A stretch of DNA of 64,000 bases from Gammaproteobacteria bacterium (GCA_017302255.1 JAFLDV010000016.1:31094-95093), one strand, 5' to 3'; numbered from the stretch's first letter, positions 17,090 through 25,867 are shown. The notes: generated by a model not told the origin, from the sequence alone. A program made the numbers and translations.

Positions 17090-17118
17090 AAGCCGGTGAG
17101 TGCAACTCCCGGCTTTTT
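17090..17118. terminator. Bidirectional terminator between msrA and btuB
   Basis: AGCCGG-GAGT/ACTC-CCGGCT forms a stem with one bulge. It is flanked by an A-run on the left and a T-run on the right, so it can end both the msrA (plus) and btuB (minus) transcripts. Confidence 0.85.
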
Positions 17119-17154
17119 ACCTTTCAAAATGCCTACTTAGCCATAGTAATCCGT

Positions 17155-18915
17155 TTAGAATTCGGTAACCTGCACTGACAAGCCAAACTCAACACCGGCC
17201 TGCTGATACCCAAGATTGGTTTGATAGGACTTATCAAAAAGATTGTCTACTTTGGCGCGGAACGTCAGGCCTTGCTGCCACTGATGACTGGCGCCAATTC
17301 CCCACACCACAAAGCTACCAAGTTCAGCGGTGCTTGGATAACTCACCGAATACGCTTCACTTTGATACTGTGCGGTCAAGCCCACTTCTGTATCTTGCCA
17401 TTGCCGAGCGATCTGCCATGCCAATTTATTGGCAGGACGGTTGGTCAAATCAGTGCCCGCCTTCTCATTTTTACCATCTAAATAAGTGTAAGTGGCGCCG
17501 CTTTGCCAAGCTTCACCTTGCCATGCGACTGTCAGCTCTGCACCTTTTACTGTGGCGAGCAACACGTTCTCTAAACTGTCGCCCACTTTCTGAATATGGT
17601 TAGTTAAGTCACGGTCAAAACCCGTTAGGTTCAGAGTCCAAGCGCCTTGTTGATAATCAAAACCTAACTCACGTGAGCGAGAAAGTTCAGGTTTTAACAA
17701 AGGGTTACCATATTGCGGCCAATACAATTCGTTGAACGTCGGAACTTTAAAACCAGTGCCCTGACTTAAGCGCAACGTCAAAGCATCAGTTAACTGATAA
17801 CCACCGCTTAATTGATAAGTTTGTTCAGCACCATAGCCGGTGATAGAGTCACGCCTTACTGCACTGTCAAACAACCATTGCTGCCATTGATAACTAACAC
17901 CGGTGAATACACTTTGGTTAGTCCGCTGCGCTTGACTGTAATTTGGTGCATCTTTTTGCACTGACTCTTGATACCAGTTACTGCCGACTAACCAAGTTAA
18001 ATCACGCGCTAAGTCATAACTTAATTGGTAATCAACCTCGTCGCGGTCGGTACGAAACAAGCTTCTCGCAACGTCATCACCAAAACTAGTGTCCTCATCA
18101 ACACTTCGGGACACCCGCAGTTGCTGTGTGGTCCCCAACACATCGCCTTGCCAACTTAACTGGTGCGAGTCTTGTTGTGTGTCAGCTTGGTCACCGCCCC
18201 AGCTTGTATCAAATTCGTAGAAACCGTTGTTGATATTTGATTGCCAGCCAAAATCACCAAATTTTGTTTGGTAATCTGCGCCAAGTTTTAGATAGTGCTG
18301 GGAAAATCCATCGCGATCCGGATCGCCTTTGGTAGTTGCAGAAAAACCATCACCATGCGCACTGCCAACTGAAGCAAACAACCGCAAATCATCGCGTTTG
18401 ACGCTGCCCCCGATACTGGCTTCCGCTTGCCCAAAGCTACCGAGGCTGACGTTAAGTTCTGTACGTTCATCTTTTCGCGTGGTGATGGCGATAACGCCAG
18501 CCAATGCATCAGAGCCATACCACGCAGCTTTAGGGCCACGAATGATTTCAATTTTTTCGATTTGTTCCAGCGGCACTAGTGCCAAAGATTGGTAACCCAA
18601 AGTGGCTGAACCAATCCGAACGCCATCAAGCAAAATCAAGGTATGGCCGGAATTACCGCCGCGTACAAATACACTGGATAATTGACCGCGACCGCCACTG
18701 CGCGAAACACTAACTCCGGCAACCAGATTCAGTAACGCAGGTAAATCCCGAACTTGGCTTTTTAAGATTTGTTCGCGATCAAGTACCGTTAAACTGGTCA
18801 GGGTTTCGTTTACAGGTTGGCTTTGACGGTTGGCGTAAACACTAATGTGCTCGATATCATCAGCAATAGCATAGCTACTGACCATTGCTATAGTCAGCAT
18901 TGAAAATTTCAACAT
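17155..18915 (-). CDS. btuB: Vitamin B12 outer-membrane receptor BtuB
   Basis: This 586-residue TonB-dependent receptor has a signal peptide (SMLTIAMVSSYAIA-D), an early TonB-box-like EHISVYANR, a plug with SGGRGQLSSVFVRGGNSG and GHTLILLDGVRIGS, and KIEIIRGPKAAWYGSDALAG. The barrel ends in a C-terminal Phe (SVQVTEF). Length and plug motifs match BtuB (about 590-610). A cobalamin riboswitch just upstream confirms B12 control. The Met at 18915 is preferred to one six codons upstream because ACGGAG lies at correct spacing. The periplasmic and membrane parts of the uptake route are at 10841-14271 on the other strand. Confidence 0.95.
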   Translation of the reverse strand: MLKFSMLTIAMVSSYAIADDIEHISVYANRQSQPVNETLTSLTVLDREQILKSQVRDLPALLNLVAGVSVSRSGGRGQLSSVFVRGGNSGHTLILLDGVRIGSATLGYQSLALVPLEQIEKIEIIRGPKAAWYGSDALAGVIAITTRKDERTELNVSLGSFGQAEASIGGSVKRDDLRLFASVGSAHGDGFSATTKGDPDRDGFSQHYLKLGADYQTKFGDFGWQSNINNGFYEFDTSWGGDQADTQQDSHQLSWQGDVLGTTQQLRVSRSVDEDTSFGDDVARSLFRTDRDEVDYQLSYDLARDLTWLVGSNWYQESVQKDAPNYSQAQRTNQSVFTGVSYQWQQWLFDSAVRRDSITGYGAEQTYQLSGGYQLTDALTLRLSQGTGFKVPTFNELYWPQYGNPLLKPELSRSRELGFDYQQGAWTLNLTGFDRDLTNHIQKVGDSLENVLLATVKGAELTVAWQGEAWQSGATYTYLDGKNEKAGTDLTNRPANKLAWQIARQWQDTEVGLTAQYQSEAYSVSYPSTAELGSFVVWGIGASHQWQQGLTFRAKVDNLFDKSYQTNLGYQQAGVEFGLSVQVTEF

Positions 18916-18920
18916 ATGAA

Positions 18921-18947
18921 CTCCGTAAAACACGCCCTCCGCGTGCT
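18921..18947 (-). promoter_or_regulatory. Probable expression-platform hairpin of the btuB riboswitch
   Basis: Between the aptamer and the btuB start the RNA reads CACGC-GGAGG-GCGTG-TTTT, then ACGGAG and the ATG. The small stem with a T-run resembles a terminator. Its loop holds an SD-like GGAGG, and the true SD follows at once. The platform could therefore control termination or ribosome access. Confidence 0.55.
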
Positions 18948-18961
18948 GTGGGTGAAAGAAA

Positions 18962-19192
18962 TTTTCAGGCCGGTCTCCGGGCTGACAATACCGAAAATGC
19001 TTGGAAAAGCGCTTTCGTTGGGTGAAACCTTCCCATCATCAGACAGTGGTCATTCACCCAAGGCCTTAGGCCATATCGTTTTACCGTTGCGGGGGCAGCA
19101 CTGGACTATGCAAGCAATTCGACTTCACTAAACTCAAATCACTGCAGTCACCAGTTTCCCGTTTCACCAAGCTGTCGCCTGGCACCTGAAAA
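18962..19192 (-). ncRNA. Cobalamin riboswitch upstream of btuB
   Basis: Read on the minus strand, the conserved cobalamin aptamer elements occur in order: GGGAAACTGGTGA, then CAGTGCTGCCCCCGCAACGG, then GATGGGAAGGT, and finally the B12 box AGCCCGGAGACCGGCC. The terminal P1 helix is visible as TTTTCAGG (19192-19185) pairing with CCTGAAAA (18969-18962). Binding of adenosylcobalamin is expected to repress BtuB synthesis. This is the only B12 riboswitch in the window. Confidence 0.95.
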
Positions 19193-19222
19193 CAAAAGCG
19201 GCCACAGTTTAGCGGCCGCTGA
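19189..19222 (-). terminator. Terminator of yajQ
   Basis: On the minus strand AGCGGCC and GGCCGCT form a stem with an inner loop GCTAAACTGT, followed by TTTGTTTTC. It lies 40 bases past the yajQ stop and overlaps the start of the btuB leader. Confidence 0.75.
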
Positions 19223-19233
19223 TAAATTGTCAA
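19206..19233 (-). promoter_or_regulatory. Putative btuB promoter nested in the yajQ terminator
   Basis: A perfect -35 TTGACA (19233-19228), a 16-bp spacer and -10 TAAACT (19211-19206) read toward btuB. The -10 and most of the spacer lie inside the yajQ terminator hairpin. Start of transcription would fall near 19199, just before the riboswitch P1 stem. No other good promoter is visible between yajQ and the aptamer. Confidence 0.5.
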
Positions 19234-19259
19234 TAGAAATCTAGATGTCTAAAACTCAG

Positions 19260-19742
19260 CTATTCGCGGAAATTTTGATATTGGAATGGTTGGCCTAAGT
19301 CGCTTTGTCGCAGCAATGCAATAACTTCCTGCAGCTCGTCGCGCTTTTTGCCGGTCACTCGAACTTCGTCACCCTGAATAGCCGCTTGTACTTTGATTTT
19401 ACTTTCTTTAATCAAAGCGACCACTTTTCGCGACATATCTTTGTCGATGCCTTGTTTTAATTTCAGCACCTGACTGTAAGTTTTGCCGGAGTGCACTACT
19501 TTTTCTTCTTCAAATGAACGCACGTCCAACCCACGTTTAACGGCTTTGGCTAAGAAAATCTCACGCATTTGCTGCAGTTGAAACTCAGCTTCAGCTTTCA
19601 TGGTGATGGCTTCGTCTTTTAACTCAAATTCAACTTTGATGCCGCGGAAATCAAAGCGAGTGGTTAGCTCACGGTTAGAGTTTTCAACAGCGTTCAGAAC
19701 TTCCTGTTGTTCAACCTTGGATACGATATCAAAAGAAGGCAT
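19260..19742 (-). CDS. yajQ: YajQ family nucleotide / c-di-GMP-binding protein
   Basis: This 160-residue DUF520 protein matches YajQ throughout: [20 protein letters not shown] at the N-terminus, [22 protein letters not shown] and the C-terminal [30 protein letters not shown]. The family folds as two RRM-like domains. It binds nucleotides; the Xanthomonas homologue binds c-di-GMP and acts with a LysR regulator. AGGAG precedes the ATG. It is divergent from the VanZ-like gene. Confidence 0.95.
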   Translation of the reverse strand: MPSFDIVSKVEQQEVLNAVENSNRELTTRFDFRGIKVEFELKDEAITMKAEAEFQLQQMREIFLAKAVKRGLDVRSFEEEKVVHSGKTYSQVLKLKQGIDKDMSRKVVALIKESKIKVQAAIQGDEVRVTGKKRDELQEVIALLRQSDLGQPFQYQNFRE

Positions 19743-19771
19743 TATGGGCTCCTATATGTGCACTAATGCAA

Positions 19772-19799
19772 TTGATTATACTGAAGAACGCCCTATAAT
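19772..19799 (+). promoter_or_regulatory. Putative sigma-70 promoter of the VanZ-like gene
   Basis: TTGATT, a 16-bp spacer and a perfect TATAAT (19794-19799) read toward the VanZ-like gene, which starts 34 bases downstream. Confidence 0.5.
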
Positions 19800-19832
19800 C
19801 CGAGCCAAATTTCAGAAAGAAGTAAGCGATTT

Positions 19833-20219
19833 ATGCCACAAATCATCCAACAATTGCTCCAACCTAAGTACTGCCAGCCACTGTTCTACATTGTCTTGTT
19901 TGTTTGCAGTTTTGGATTTATGAAGGATGTCAGCGGCATTCCTTCGACCTGGATGCCAAATGACAAAGTCATGCATCACTTAATATTCCTAACATTAATG
20001 CTGCTGTGGCAAGCCAGTTACCCGAAAAAAACAGTTTTGGGTACCTTGCTGTTGGTCATCTATGGTGGCGCCGTGGAAATAGCCCAAGCGACTTTTACTA
20101 ATAGAATGGGTGATTGGTGGGATTGGGCGGCAGATAACTCTGGAATTATGCTAGGTTTACTACTTTGGAAATTGTTGATAACGCCTTATTTCGCCACAGA
20201 GTCTAAACTAACCAAATAG
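19833..20219 (+). CDS. VanZ-like membrane protein
   Basis: This 128-residue protein has about four membrane helices and the VanZ-like pattern: PNDKVMHHLIFLTLMLLW, then YGGAVEIAQATFTNRMGDWWDWAADNSGIMLG. The conserved DK..H, E.(A)Q and GD..D residues of the family are present. Its role is unknown outside teicoplanin-resistance VanZ itself, and no resistance function is implied here. It ends 32 bases before the ketopantoate reductase-like gene on the same strand. Confidence 0.8.
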   Translation: MPQIIQQLLQPKYCQPLFYIVLFVCSFGFMKDVSGIPSTWMPNDKVMHHLIFLTLMLLWQASYPKKTVLGTLLLVIYGGAVEIAQATFTNRMGDWWDWAADNSGIMLGLLLWKLLITPYFATESKLTK

Positions 20220-20251
20220 CCTAGCAGTTTTTGAAGTCCGAGGATTTTGTT

Positions 20252-21280
20252 ATGCACATCACCCAAAATGCCGCCATCGCTGACAGCGCAGATTTGGCGT
20301 TGAATACAGCTGAACAAACTACTTGGACTATTGTCGGCAGCGGCGCAATTGGACTGCTTGCGGCAAGTAATGCGGCATTAAAAGGCTCACCTAAAGTGCA
20401 ATTGGCACTTAGACCTCAAAACAACGTAGGCACTAGCTTTGCTTTTAGTTTTTGTGCTGGCCAGCAAGAATATCCAATTTTGCTGAGCAGCATAACCAAG
20501 ACAACACCGATCCAGGCCTTATTGCTACCGGTCAAGGCTTATGCGGTTGCTGATGCGTTGAAAGCATATCTGCCAAACTTAACTAAAAATGCGCAAATCG
20601 TGCTTTGTCACAATGGCATGGGAACCATCGAACAGGTACTACCGCTACTTAGCGCTGAGCAAGGATTATGGTTTGCCAGTACCACTCACGGTGCATACAA
20701 ATCGACACCACTTCGCGTTGTCCACTCAGGACAAGGCAAAACCATCCTGGGCGCTGTAAACCAAGTTGCTAAGTCCATGCTTGCATCCGAAAAGTCCGTC
20801 GCAAAGAATGAAAAGGGCGAAAAAAACGAAAAGGAAACTATAAGTTCTGCCATCGCCCAAATGCTTGGGCCATGTGAAGTTGTCGACGATATCCTGCCGT
20901 TTTTATGGCAGAAATTGGCAATCAACCTAGTCATCAATTCATTAACTGCGATCCACAATGTCCGCAACGGTGCACTGGCAGGCGCAGATTATCAAGCCGT
21001 GATCGGCAAGTTAGTCAGCGAATTTGTCGAAGTAGCAAAGCAATCAGGCCAAATTTTTACGTCGGAACAATTGCAGCAACAAATTGCTCAGGTTATTACT
21101 GCGACTGCAGAAAATTATTCTTCGATGCTGCAAGATGTAAAAAACGGCCGCCAGCTGGAAGCCGCTTATATCAGCGGATATTTGCTCGAACAGGGCGTGA
21201 AACACCTGCTTGATTTGCCAACAATTCGACAAATCAATCAAGAGCTTAACTCACTAAACCCAGCAAAACTAGCGAAGTAG
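20252..21280 (+). CDS. Ketopantoate reductase-like protein (PanE family)
   Basis: The 342-residue protein matches the ApbA/PanE family, which reduces 2-dehydropantoate to pantoate with NADPH in coenzyme A synthesis. Visible features are the Rossmann motif TIVGSGAIGLLAASNAALK, LLPVKAY and VLCHNGMGTIEQVLP, and the C-terminal helical domain with the catalytic Lys region LPFLWQKLAINLVINSLTAI and MLQDVKNGRQLEAAYISGYL. The start is ATG at 20252 with GAGGA upstream. A 35-residue Lys/Glu-rich insertion (about residues 175-210, KSVAKNEKGEKNEKE) between the two domains is unusual and probably a surface loop. It could be the main PanE or a paralogue. Confidence 0.85.
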   Translation: MHITQNAAIADSADLALNTAEQTTWTIVGSGAIGLLAASNAALKGSPKVQLALRPQNNVGTSFAFSFCAGQQEYPILLSSITKTTPIQALLLPVKAYAVADALKAYLPNLTKNAQIVLCHNGMGTIEQVLPLLSAEQGLWFASTTHGAYKSTPLRVVHSGQGKTILGAVNQVAKSMLASEKSVAKNEKGEKNEKETISSAIAQMLGPCEVVDDILPFLWQKLAINLVINSLTAIHNVRNGALAGADYQAVIGKLVSEFVEVAKQSGQIFTSEQLQQQIAQVITATAENYSSMLQDVKNGRQLEAAYISGYLLEQGVKHLLDLPTIRQINQELNSLNPAKLAK

Positions 21281-21306
21281 ATCGTCGTAACCGAACCGCA
21301 CGGCGA

Positions 21307-22767
21307 TTAGGACTTTTTATACACACCAACGTTTTGATAGCCCTGCTCTGCCAGTAATAAAGCCTGCAGTCGGCTCATAACACCACGCTCACAATACAAA
21401 AAGTACTGTTGCTGTTGGTCAAGCTCAGCAAAACCTTTGGCCAATTTAAAGAATGGCAGTTCGACAATCTGATGGGTATGCAACTGCAGTGGTTTATCTT
21501 CCACTTCATCGCTCGCCCGAATATCAATGACCACAGCACCTGCTGGCAGCACGGATTCGGTTTGCACTGTTGCAACTTGTTGATCTGCTTGATACTCAAC
21601 AGTGCGAATATCCAGAACTTTGGCCGCTTCGCTGACTTGTTTTAAAATTTCAAAATCAAATCGAGCTTCTGCTGCTTCCACATCCGCCATCACGGCATTG
21701 ATAGTTGGACTTTTCGAAATAACGCCGCAGTATTCCGGCATGCTTTTCGCTAAATCCTCAGTGCCGATGGCACGCGCCATATCGATAATTTCTTGTTTAT
21801 CTTGGTAAATTAACGGGCGCAATATCAGCATGTCGGTGACACGGTCGATGGCATTTAAGTTGGCGATAGTTTGGCTGGCAACTTGACCAATACTTTCACC
21901 AGTAACCACCGCTTTGATGTTCAGACTTTCAGCAACTGTGGTTGCTGCGCGCATCATCATGCGTTTTAGCACAACTCCCATCAGGCCAGAGTCAATCTTG
22001 GTCAATATTTCTGTGACTACAGGGGCAAAATCTACCGACACAAATTTTACCTTGTGTGACAAACTAAATTTTTGCCACAAGTAAAACGACATTTGCCGAA
22101 CACCAGTTTCGTGCGCTGCACCGCCCAAATTGAAAAACAAATAATGAGTACGCAGGCCTTTTCTAATCATCAAGTAGCTGGCCACCGCAGAGTCAAAACC
22201 ACCTGAAATCAATGACAACACATCCCCTTGGCTTGGCAATGGAAACCCACCCATACCTTGGTAAATATTGGTTTTCATAATGAGTTGTTCTTTGCGAATT
22301 TCCAATTGCACAGTGACGTCAGGTTTGTGTAATTGAACTTTGGCGGACGCAATATGCTGATTTAGACCGCCGCCGATGTAGCGCTCGGCTTCGGTTGAAG
22401 TAAATGGATGATTGCCTTGTCGACGCACTCGCACACAAAACGATTTATGCTCTAGTTGCGGACGGTAGAGCGCGAGCACCTGCTCAAAAATGTCATGGAG
22501 ATCGGTAAAAGTGGCAGACTCCATCTGCGCAAACTGGACAATACCCGGAATACATTGCAGATGCTCGACCATTTGGTCGCGTAAAGTTAGATCATTCTTA
22601 TCAAGACGAACGGTCAGATGATCAAACAGATTGTGCACTTCAACCGCTGGGTCAATTCTCAGCAAAATCGTTTTGATATTTTGCTCAAGCAGCATGGTCT
22701 GGCGCTTACGCACCGACTTACTTTTAATAGAGATCTCAGGGTGGAGCTTAACAATAAATTCGATCAT
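21307..22767 (-). CDS. thiI: tRNA 4-thiouridine synthase ThiI
   Basis: ThiI makes 4-thiouridine at tRNA position 8 and supplies sulfur for the thiazole of thiamine. The 486-residue protein has a ferredoxin-like/THUMP region (about 1-165), the PP-loop LSLISGGFDSAVASYLMIRKG, the conserved Cys in MPEYCGVISKSPT, and a C-terminal rhodanese domain with catalytic Cys in FLYCERGVMSRLQALLLAEQG. This full-length form with rhodanese is the enterobacterial type active in both pathways. It is convergent with the PanE-like gene. Confidence 0.97.
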   Translation of the reverse strand: MIEFIVKLHPEISIKSKSVRKRQTMLLEQNIKTILLRIDPAVEVHNLFDHLTVRLDKNDLTLRDQMVEHLQCIPGIVQFAQMESATFTDLHDIFEQVLALYRPQLEHKSFCVRVRRQGNHPFTSTEAERYIGGGLNQHIASAKVQLHKPDVTVQLEIRKEQLIMKTNIYQGMGGFPLPSQGDVLSLISGGFDSAVASYLMIRKGLRTHYLFFNLGGAAHETGVRQMSFYLWQKFSLSHKVKFVSVDFAPVVTEILTKIDSGLMGVVLKRMMMRAATTVAESLNIKAVVTGESIGQVASQTIANLNAIDRVTDMLILRPLIYQDKQEIIDMARAIGTEDLAKSMPEYCGVISKSPTINAVMADVEAAEARFDFEILKQVSEAAKVLDIRTVEYQADQQVATVQTESVLPAGAVVIDIRASDEVEDKPLQLHTHQIVELPFFKLAKGFAELDQQQQYFLYCERGVMSRLQALLLAEQGYQNVGVYKKS

Positions 22768-22836
22768 GGCACTGACTTATCAAAAAAACGGGCGCTGATT
22801 ATACAGCGCCCGTAAAATTTAATCGACCAAACAAAC

Positions 22837-23772
22837 TTAATTACCGCCTGGTTGCCGCAGTTCGATTGGATCTGACTCCTTCGCCTTACCTTGCATTATC
22901 GAAATCTCAACACGACGATTGCGACGGCGATTTTGTTCGGTATTGTTTGGCACTATCGGCCGAGTATCGGCATGGCCAACTACCACTAAACGATTTTTAT
23001 CAAGGCCAGTACCGGACATCAACTCAACTGCCACAGAGACCGCGCGTTTAGCGGATAACTCCCAATTGTTGCTATTAAGTTCATCCGACACTTGGTCATT
23101 ATCGGTGTGACCTGTCACGGTAATTTCACCGGGAATATCTTTAAGGATCGCACCAATTTGTTGAATGATTGGTTTAAATCTTGGTTGTAGAAACGTTGAA
23201 CCCGATGGAAAAGAACCATTTTCGCGGATCCGAATAATAATTTGCTGACCCAGAGCTTCCAACTCAATGGCACCGTCTTGAATTTGCTCTTGCATTTGTT
23301 CAGCAATTTTCTTCAGCATGTCATTGGTTTGTTCCTGCATCTGTGCAGTTTGCGCTTCCGTCGGCGTTGAGGAACTATCATCGGTGCTATCACTTGCGCC
23401 GCCCGTCTTATCTTCACGTTGCTCTTGTCGACCGCCCTGAGAATCTTCTTCACCCGCTTGGAACTCTAAAGTCTGCTGGGTCATGTCCATAGTTTGCTGT
23501 TGAATAGTATCAATAGGGGTCGGATCAGGACGTCCTGGGCGGAACTCCATGGCGATAACACTGGTACCTTTCGGAATATCTTTAACTTCAATTTTATTCT
23601 GCACACCAAAAGCAAACGCCATTGAACCGGCAATTTGCTTAAATTTTTGCACGTCCATTTCCGAAAACGATAGCAGCAATACGAAGAAACACATCAACAG
23701 CGACATTAAGTCTGCAAATGTGCCCATGTACGCGGGTAGCCCTGGCGGCGGGCACTTAGGACATTTAGCCAT
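22837..23772 (-). CDS. pomB: Sodium-type flagellar stator protein PomB (MotB family)
   Basis: PomB anchors the stator to peptidoglycan and, with PomA, conducts ions to drive the flagellum. The 311-residue protein starts CPKCPPPGLPAYMGTFADLM, with the ion-binding Asp in the single membrane helix (FADLMSLLMCFFVLLLSF). It continues with the plug/linker GVQNKIEVKDIPKGTS and EFRPGRPDPTPIDTI, and ends in an OmpA-like domain (TVTGHTDNDQVS, NRRRNRRVEISIMQG). These match Vibrio PomB closely. A Gln/Glu/Asp-rich linker of about 60 residues (near 110-170) is longer than needed. It starts three bases after pomA. Confidence 0.95.
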   Translation of the reverse strand: MAKCPKCPPPGLPAYMGTFADLMSLLMCFFVLLLSFSEMDVQKFKQIAGSMAFAFGVQNKIEVKDIPKGTSVIAMEFRPGRPDPTPIDTIQQQTMDMTQQTLEFQAGEEDSQGGRQEQREDKTGGASDSTDDSSSTPTEAQTAQMQEQTNDMLKKIAEQMQEQIQDGAIELEALGQQIIIRIRENGSFPSGSTFLQPRFKPIIQQIGAILKDIPGEITVTGHTDNDQVSDELNSNNWELSAKRAVSVAVELMSGTGLDKNRLVVVGHADTRPIVPNNTEQNRRRNRRVEISIMQGKAKESDPIELRQPGGN

Positions 23773-23775
23773 GGG

Positions 23776-24546
23776 CTATTCCCCTTCCGTTTTAACTTCG
23801 CGTTTTTTCGCCATTAAGTAGTTACGGAGCATACCTTCAATAACTTTCGGGTTTTGACCATCTTGGATCCCCATGATTGCGTCAAGAATCAGTAAGTTAT
23901 TACTTTTTTCTTCTTCATTGCGGATAGACATCTTGTCGGCAAGCGGCATAAACAAACAGTTCGCTTGCAGAGCACCATAGAGCGTTGTTAACAGTGCCAC
24001 CGCCATTGCCGGACCTATAGCTTTTGGATCCGACATATTCGCTAACATCGCAACCAAACCAATTAATGTTCCGATCATGCCCATTGCCGGACCTAAGTCA
24101 CCAAGTTGTTTAAACACCCCAACATAGATGCCATGACGCTCGTATGTTAGATCGATGTCTTTTTCTAAAGTACCGCGAACCACATCAGCATCGTGCCCAT
24201 CAACTAGCATATTGATGCCTTTTTGCATAAACGCATTTGGAATTTCTGCTTCTTCCAAAGCTAAAAAACCACCTTTACGCGCAGAATCAGCAAGTTGCAC
24301 TGCTTTTTCAATAAGCTCTTCTGGTGACTCCATCTTAAACATAAAGGCTTTGCCGAGCGCTTTACCCGAGCCAAGCAGCTGAGCCAGGGTGAACTTCATA
24401 AATACCACAGTAAAACTGCCGCCGAAAACGATAACTATCGACACGAAGTCGTAGAACATGACAAGGTTACCGGCGGAGCTTAAATACATCGCCCAGACCA
24501 TCATACCGATAGTCGCGACCAAACCAATGACGGTTGCTAAATCCAC
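23776..24546 (-). CDS. pomA: Sodium-type flagellar stator protein PomA (MotA family)
   Basis: The 256-residue protein has four membrane helices and a cytoplasmic loop. MDLATVIGLVATIG and VVFMKFTLAQLLGSGKALGKAFMFK match PomA, and LGDLGPAMGMIGTLIGLVAMLANM with IGPAMAVALLTTLYGALQANC are the TM3/TM4 motifs carrying the conserved Pro and Thr residues of the ion path. The start is GTG with GGAGATAAATT before it. It forms an operon with pomB. A GTCGATAA with an upstream CTAAA about 60-85 bases before the gene hints at flagellar sigma-28 control. Confidence 0.95.
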   Translation of the reverse strand: MDLATVIGLVATIGMMVWAMYLSSAGNLVMFYDFVSIVIVFGGSFTVVFMKFTLAQLLGSGKALGKAFMFKMESPEELIEKAVQLADSARKGGFLALEEAEIPNAFMQKGINMLVDGHDADVVRGTLEKDIDLTYERHGIYVGVFKQLGDLGPAMGMIGTLIGLVAMLANMSDPKAIGPAMAVALLTTLYGALQANCLFMPLADKMSIRNEEEKSNNLLILDAIMGIQDGQNPKVIEGMLRNYLMAKKREVKTEGE

Positions 24547-24603
24547 AATTTATCTCCTGCTGTTACCACAATGCTTGGCACTTTTAGCTTAGCTTACCGA
24601 GAG

Positions 24604-24630
24604 TTATCGACCAACGTCTTTTTTTAGTTA
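24604..24630 (-). promoter_or_regulatory. Possible sigma-28 promoter of pomAB
   Basis: On the minus strand GTCGATAA (24611-24604) matches the flagellar sigma -10 consensus GCCGATAA at 7 of 8 positions. The -35 side (TAACTAAAA) is A-rich but matches TAAAGTTT poorly, so support is weak. Confidence 0.3.
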
Positions 24631-24735
24631 ATTTTTTTTCAAGCTGAATGGTTTTTTCTACAGGGTAACGGCAATCTGATTGACCCATAGCGCTAGCTGA
24701 GGTAACTTTGCGCACAAAAGCGCACGAGGCCCACT

Positions 24736-24981
24736 ATGAGCAAAAAGCAGCCAGAACCCCAGCAATTTGAGCAAAATCTCCGCGAACTCGAGAATATCGT
24801 GCAACAGCTGGAGCAAGGCGACTTATCGCTTGATCAAGCCTTGCTGCAATTTGAACGTGGTGTTCAGCTTTCGCGACTAAGTCAGCAACAGCTGCAAAGT
24901 GCAGAGCAAAAAGTACAAATCTTGCTGCAACAGCCGAGCGGCGAACAACTTCAGCCATTTAGCCAAACTCAGGACGAATAA
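24736..24981 (+). CDS. xseB: Exodeoxyribonuclease VII small subunit XseB
   Basis: The 81-residue protein is a helical hairpin typical of Xse[38 protein letters not shown] and the trailing [11 protein letters not shown]. XseB subunits assemble on XseA to form exonuclease VII, which degrades single-stranded DNA. It heads the xseB-ispA-dxs cluster found in many Gammaproteobacteria. The ispA start lies one base after its stop. It is divergent from pomA. Confidence 0.95.
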   Translation: MSKKQPEPQQFEQNLRELENIVQQLEQGDLSLDQALLQFERGVQLSRLSQQQLQSAEQKVQILLQQPSGEQLQPFSQTQDE

Positions 24982-24982
24982 A

Positions 24983-25867
24983 TTGCTGGCCAGTCTTCCA
25001 CAATGCCAACAACGTGTTGAACAGTTCATGACGGATGCCCTAGCAGTCCGTTCAATCACTGACGACAAACTTTTAGCCGCCATGCGTTATAGTTTGTTGC
25101 TCGGCGGCAAACGGGTGCGTCCATTTTTGGTTTACAGCGTCGGTCAAATGCTCGGAGCTAATCCTGCCGATTTGGATGGTCCTGCGGCAGCCATTGAATG
25201 CCTGCACACCTATTCGTTAATCCATGATGATTTACCCGCAATGGATGATGATGACTTACGTCGTGGCAAACCAACCTGTCACAAGGCCTTTGATGAAGCG
25301 ACAGCGATTTTAGCTGGTGACGCCTTGCAAGCCCTTGCCTTTGAACTGTTATGTAGTCATCCATATCAACAAGTTAACTTAGCTTCACAGCTTGAGTTAG
25401 TGAAGCAACTTGCTTTGCACTCTGGTTACAACGGCATGTGTGGCGGTCAAGCGATCGATTTAGCGCATACTGACAAAGCGATGACTTTGGCTGCGCTGGA
25501 AAATATGCACCAACTAAAAACTGGCGCGTTAATTGAAACTTCTGTCAGATTTGGTTGGTTGTGCAGTGGCAAAACCGATGAGAACGAACTTACCGCGTTA
25601 ATCACTTACGCACGAGCACTTGGGTTAGCTTTTCAAGTTCAAGACGATATTCTTGATATTGAGGGAGATACCGCAACTCTTGGCAAACCTCAAGGCTCAG
25701 ATCTGGAAGCAAATAAAGCCACTTACCCCAAATTATTAGGGCTGGAAGCAGCAAAAGCTAAAGCTCAAATGTTGTTAGCAGAAGCCAAAGATGCACTTTC
25801 TGTGCTACCTTATGACACTTCTGAGTTGAGCGCTTTTGCTCATTACGTAATTGCCCGCAGTTTTTGA
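24983..25867 (+). CDS. ispA: Geranyltranstransferase (farnesyl diphosphate synthase) IspA
   Basis: IspA condenses isopentenyl diphosphate with allylic diphosphates to farnesyl diphosphate, the precursor of quinone and undecaprenyl chains. The 294-residue protein has GGKRVRPFLVY, the first Asp-rich motif SLIHDDLPAMDDDDLRRG, and the second motif QVQDDILDIEGD. The frame is open far upstream inside xseB, but the TTG at 24983 is the best start: AGGA lies eight bases before it and the length then fits E. coli IspA (299). It sits one base after xseB and 14 bases before dxs. Confidence 0.95.
   Translation: MLASLPQCQQRVEQFMTDALAVRSITDDKLLAAMRYSLLLGGKRVRPFLVYSVGQMLGANPADLDGPAAAIECLHTYSLIHDDLPAMDDDDLRRGKPTCHKAFDEATAILAGDALQALAFELLCSHPYQQVNLASQLELVKQLALHSGYNGMCGGQAIDLAHTDKAMTLAALENMHQLKTGALIETSVRFGWLCSGKTDENELTALITYARALGLAFQVQDDILDIEGDTATLGKPQGSDLEANKATYPKLLGLEAAKAKAQMLLAEAKDALSVLPYDTSELSAFAHYVIARSF

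Noticed and set aside
19833..20219. Glycopeptide-resistance role for the VanZ-like protein
   Set aside because: VanZ-like domains are widespread in species lacking vancomycin gene clusters, and no other van genes are present.
24899..24982. Longer IspA starting inside xseB
   Set aside because: The extra residues have no counterpart in IspA, and the TTG one base after xseB has a proper Shine-Dalgarno.
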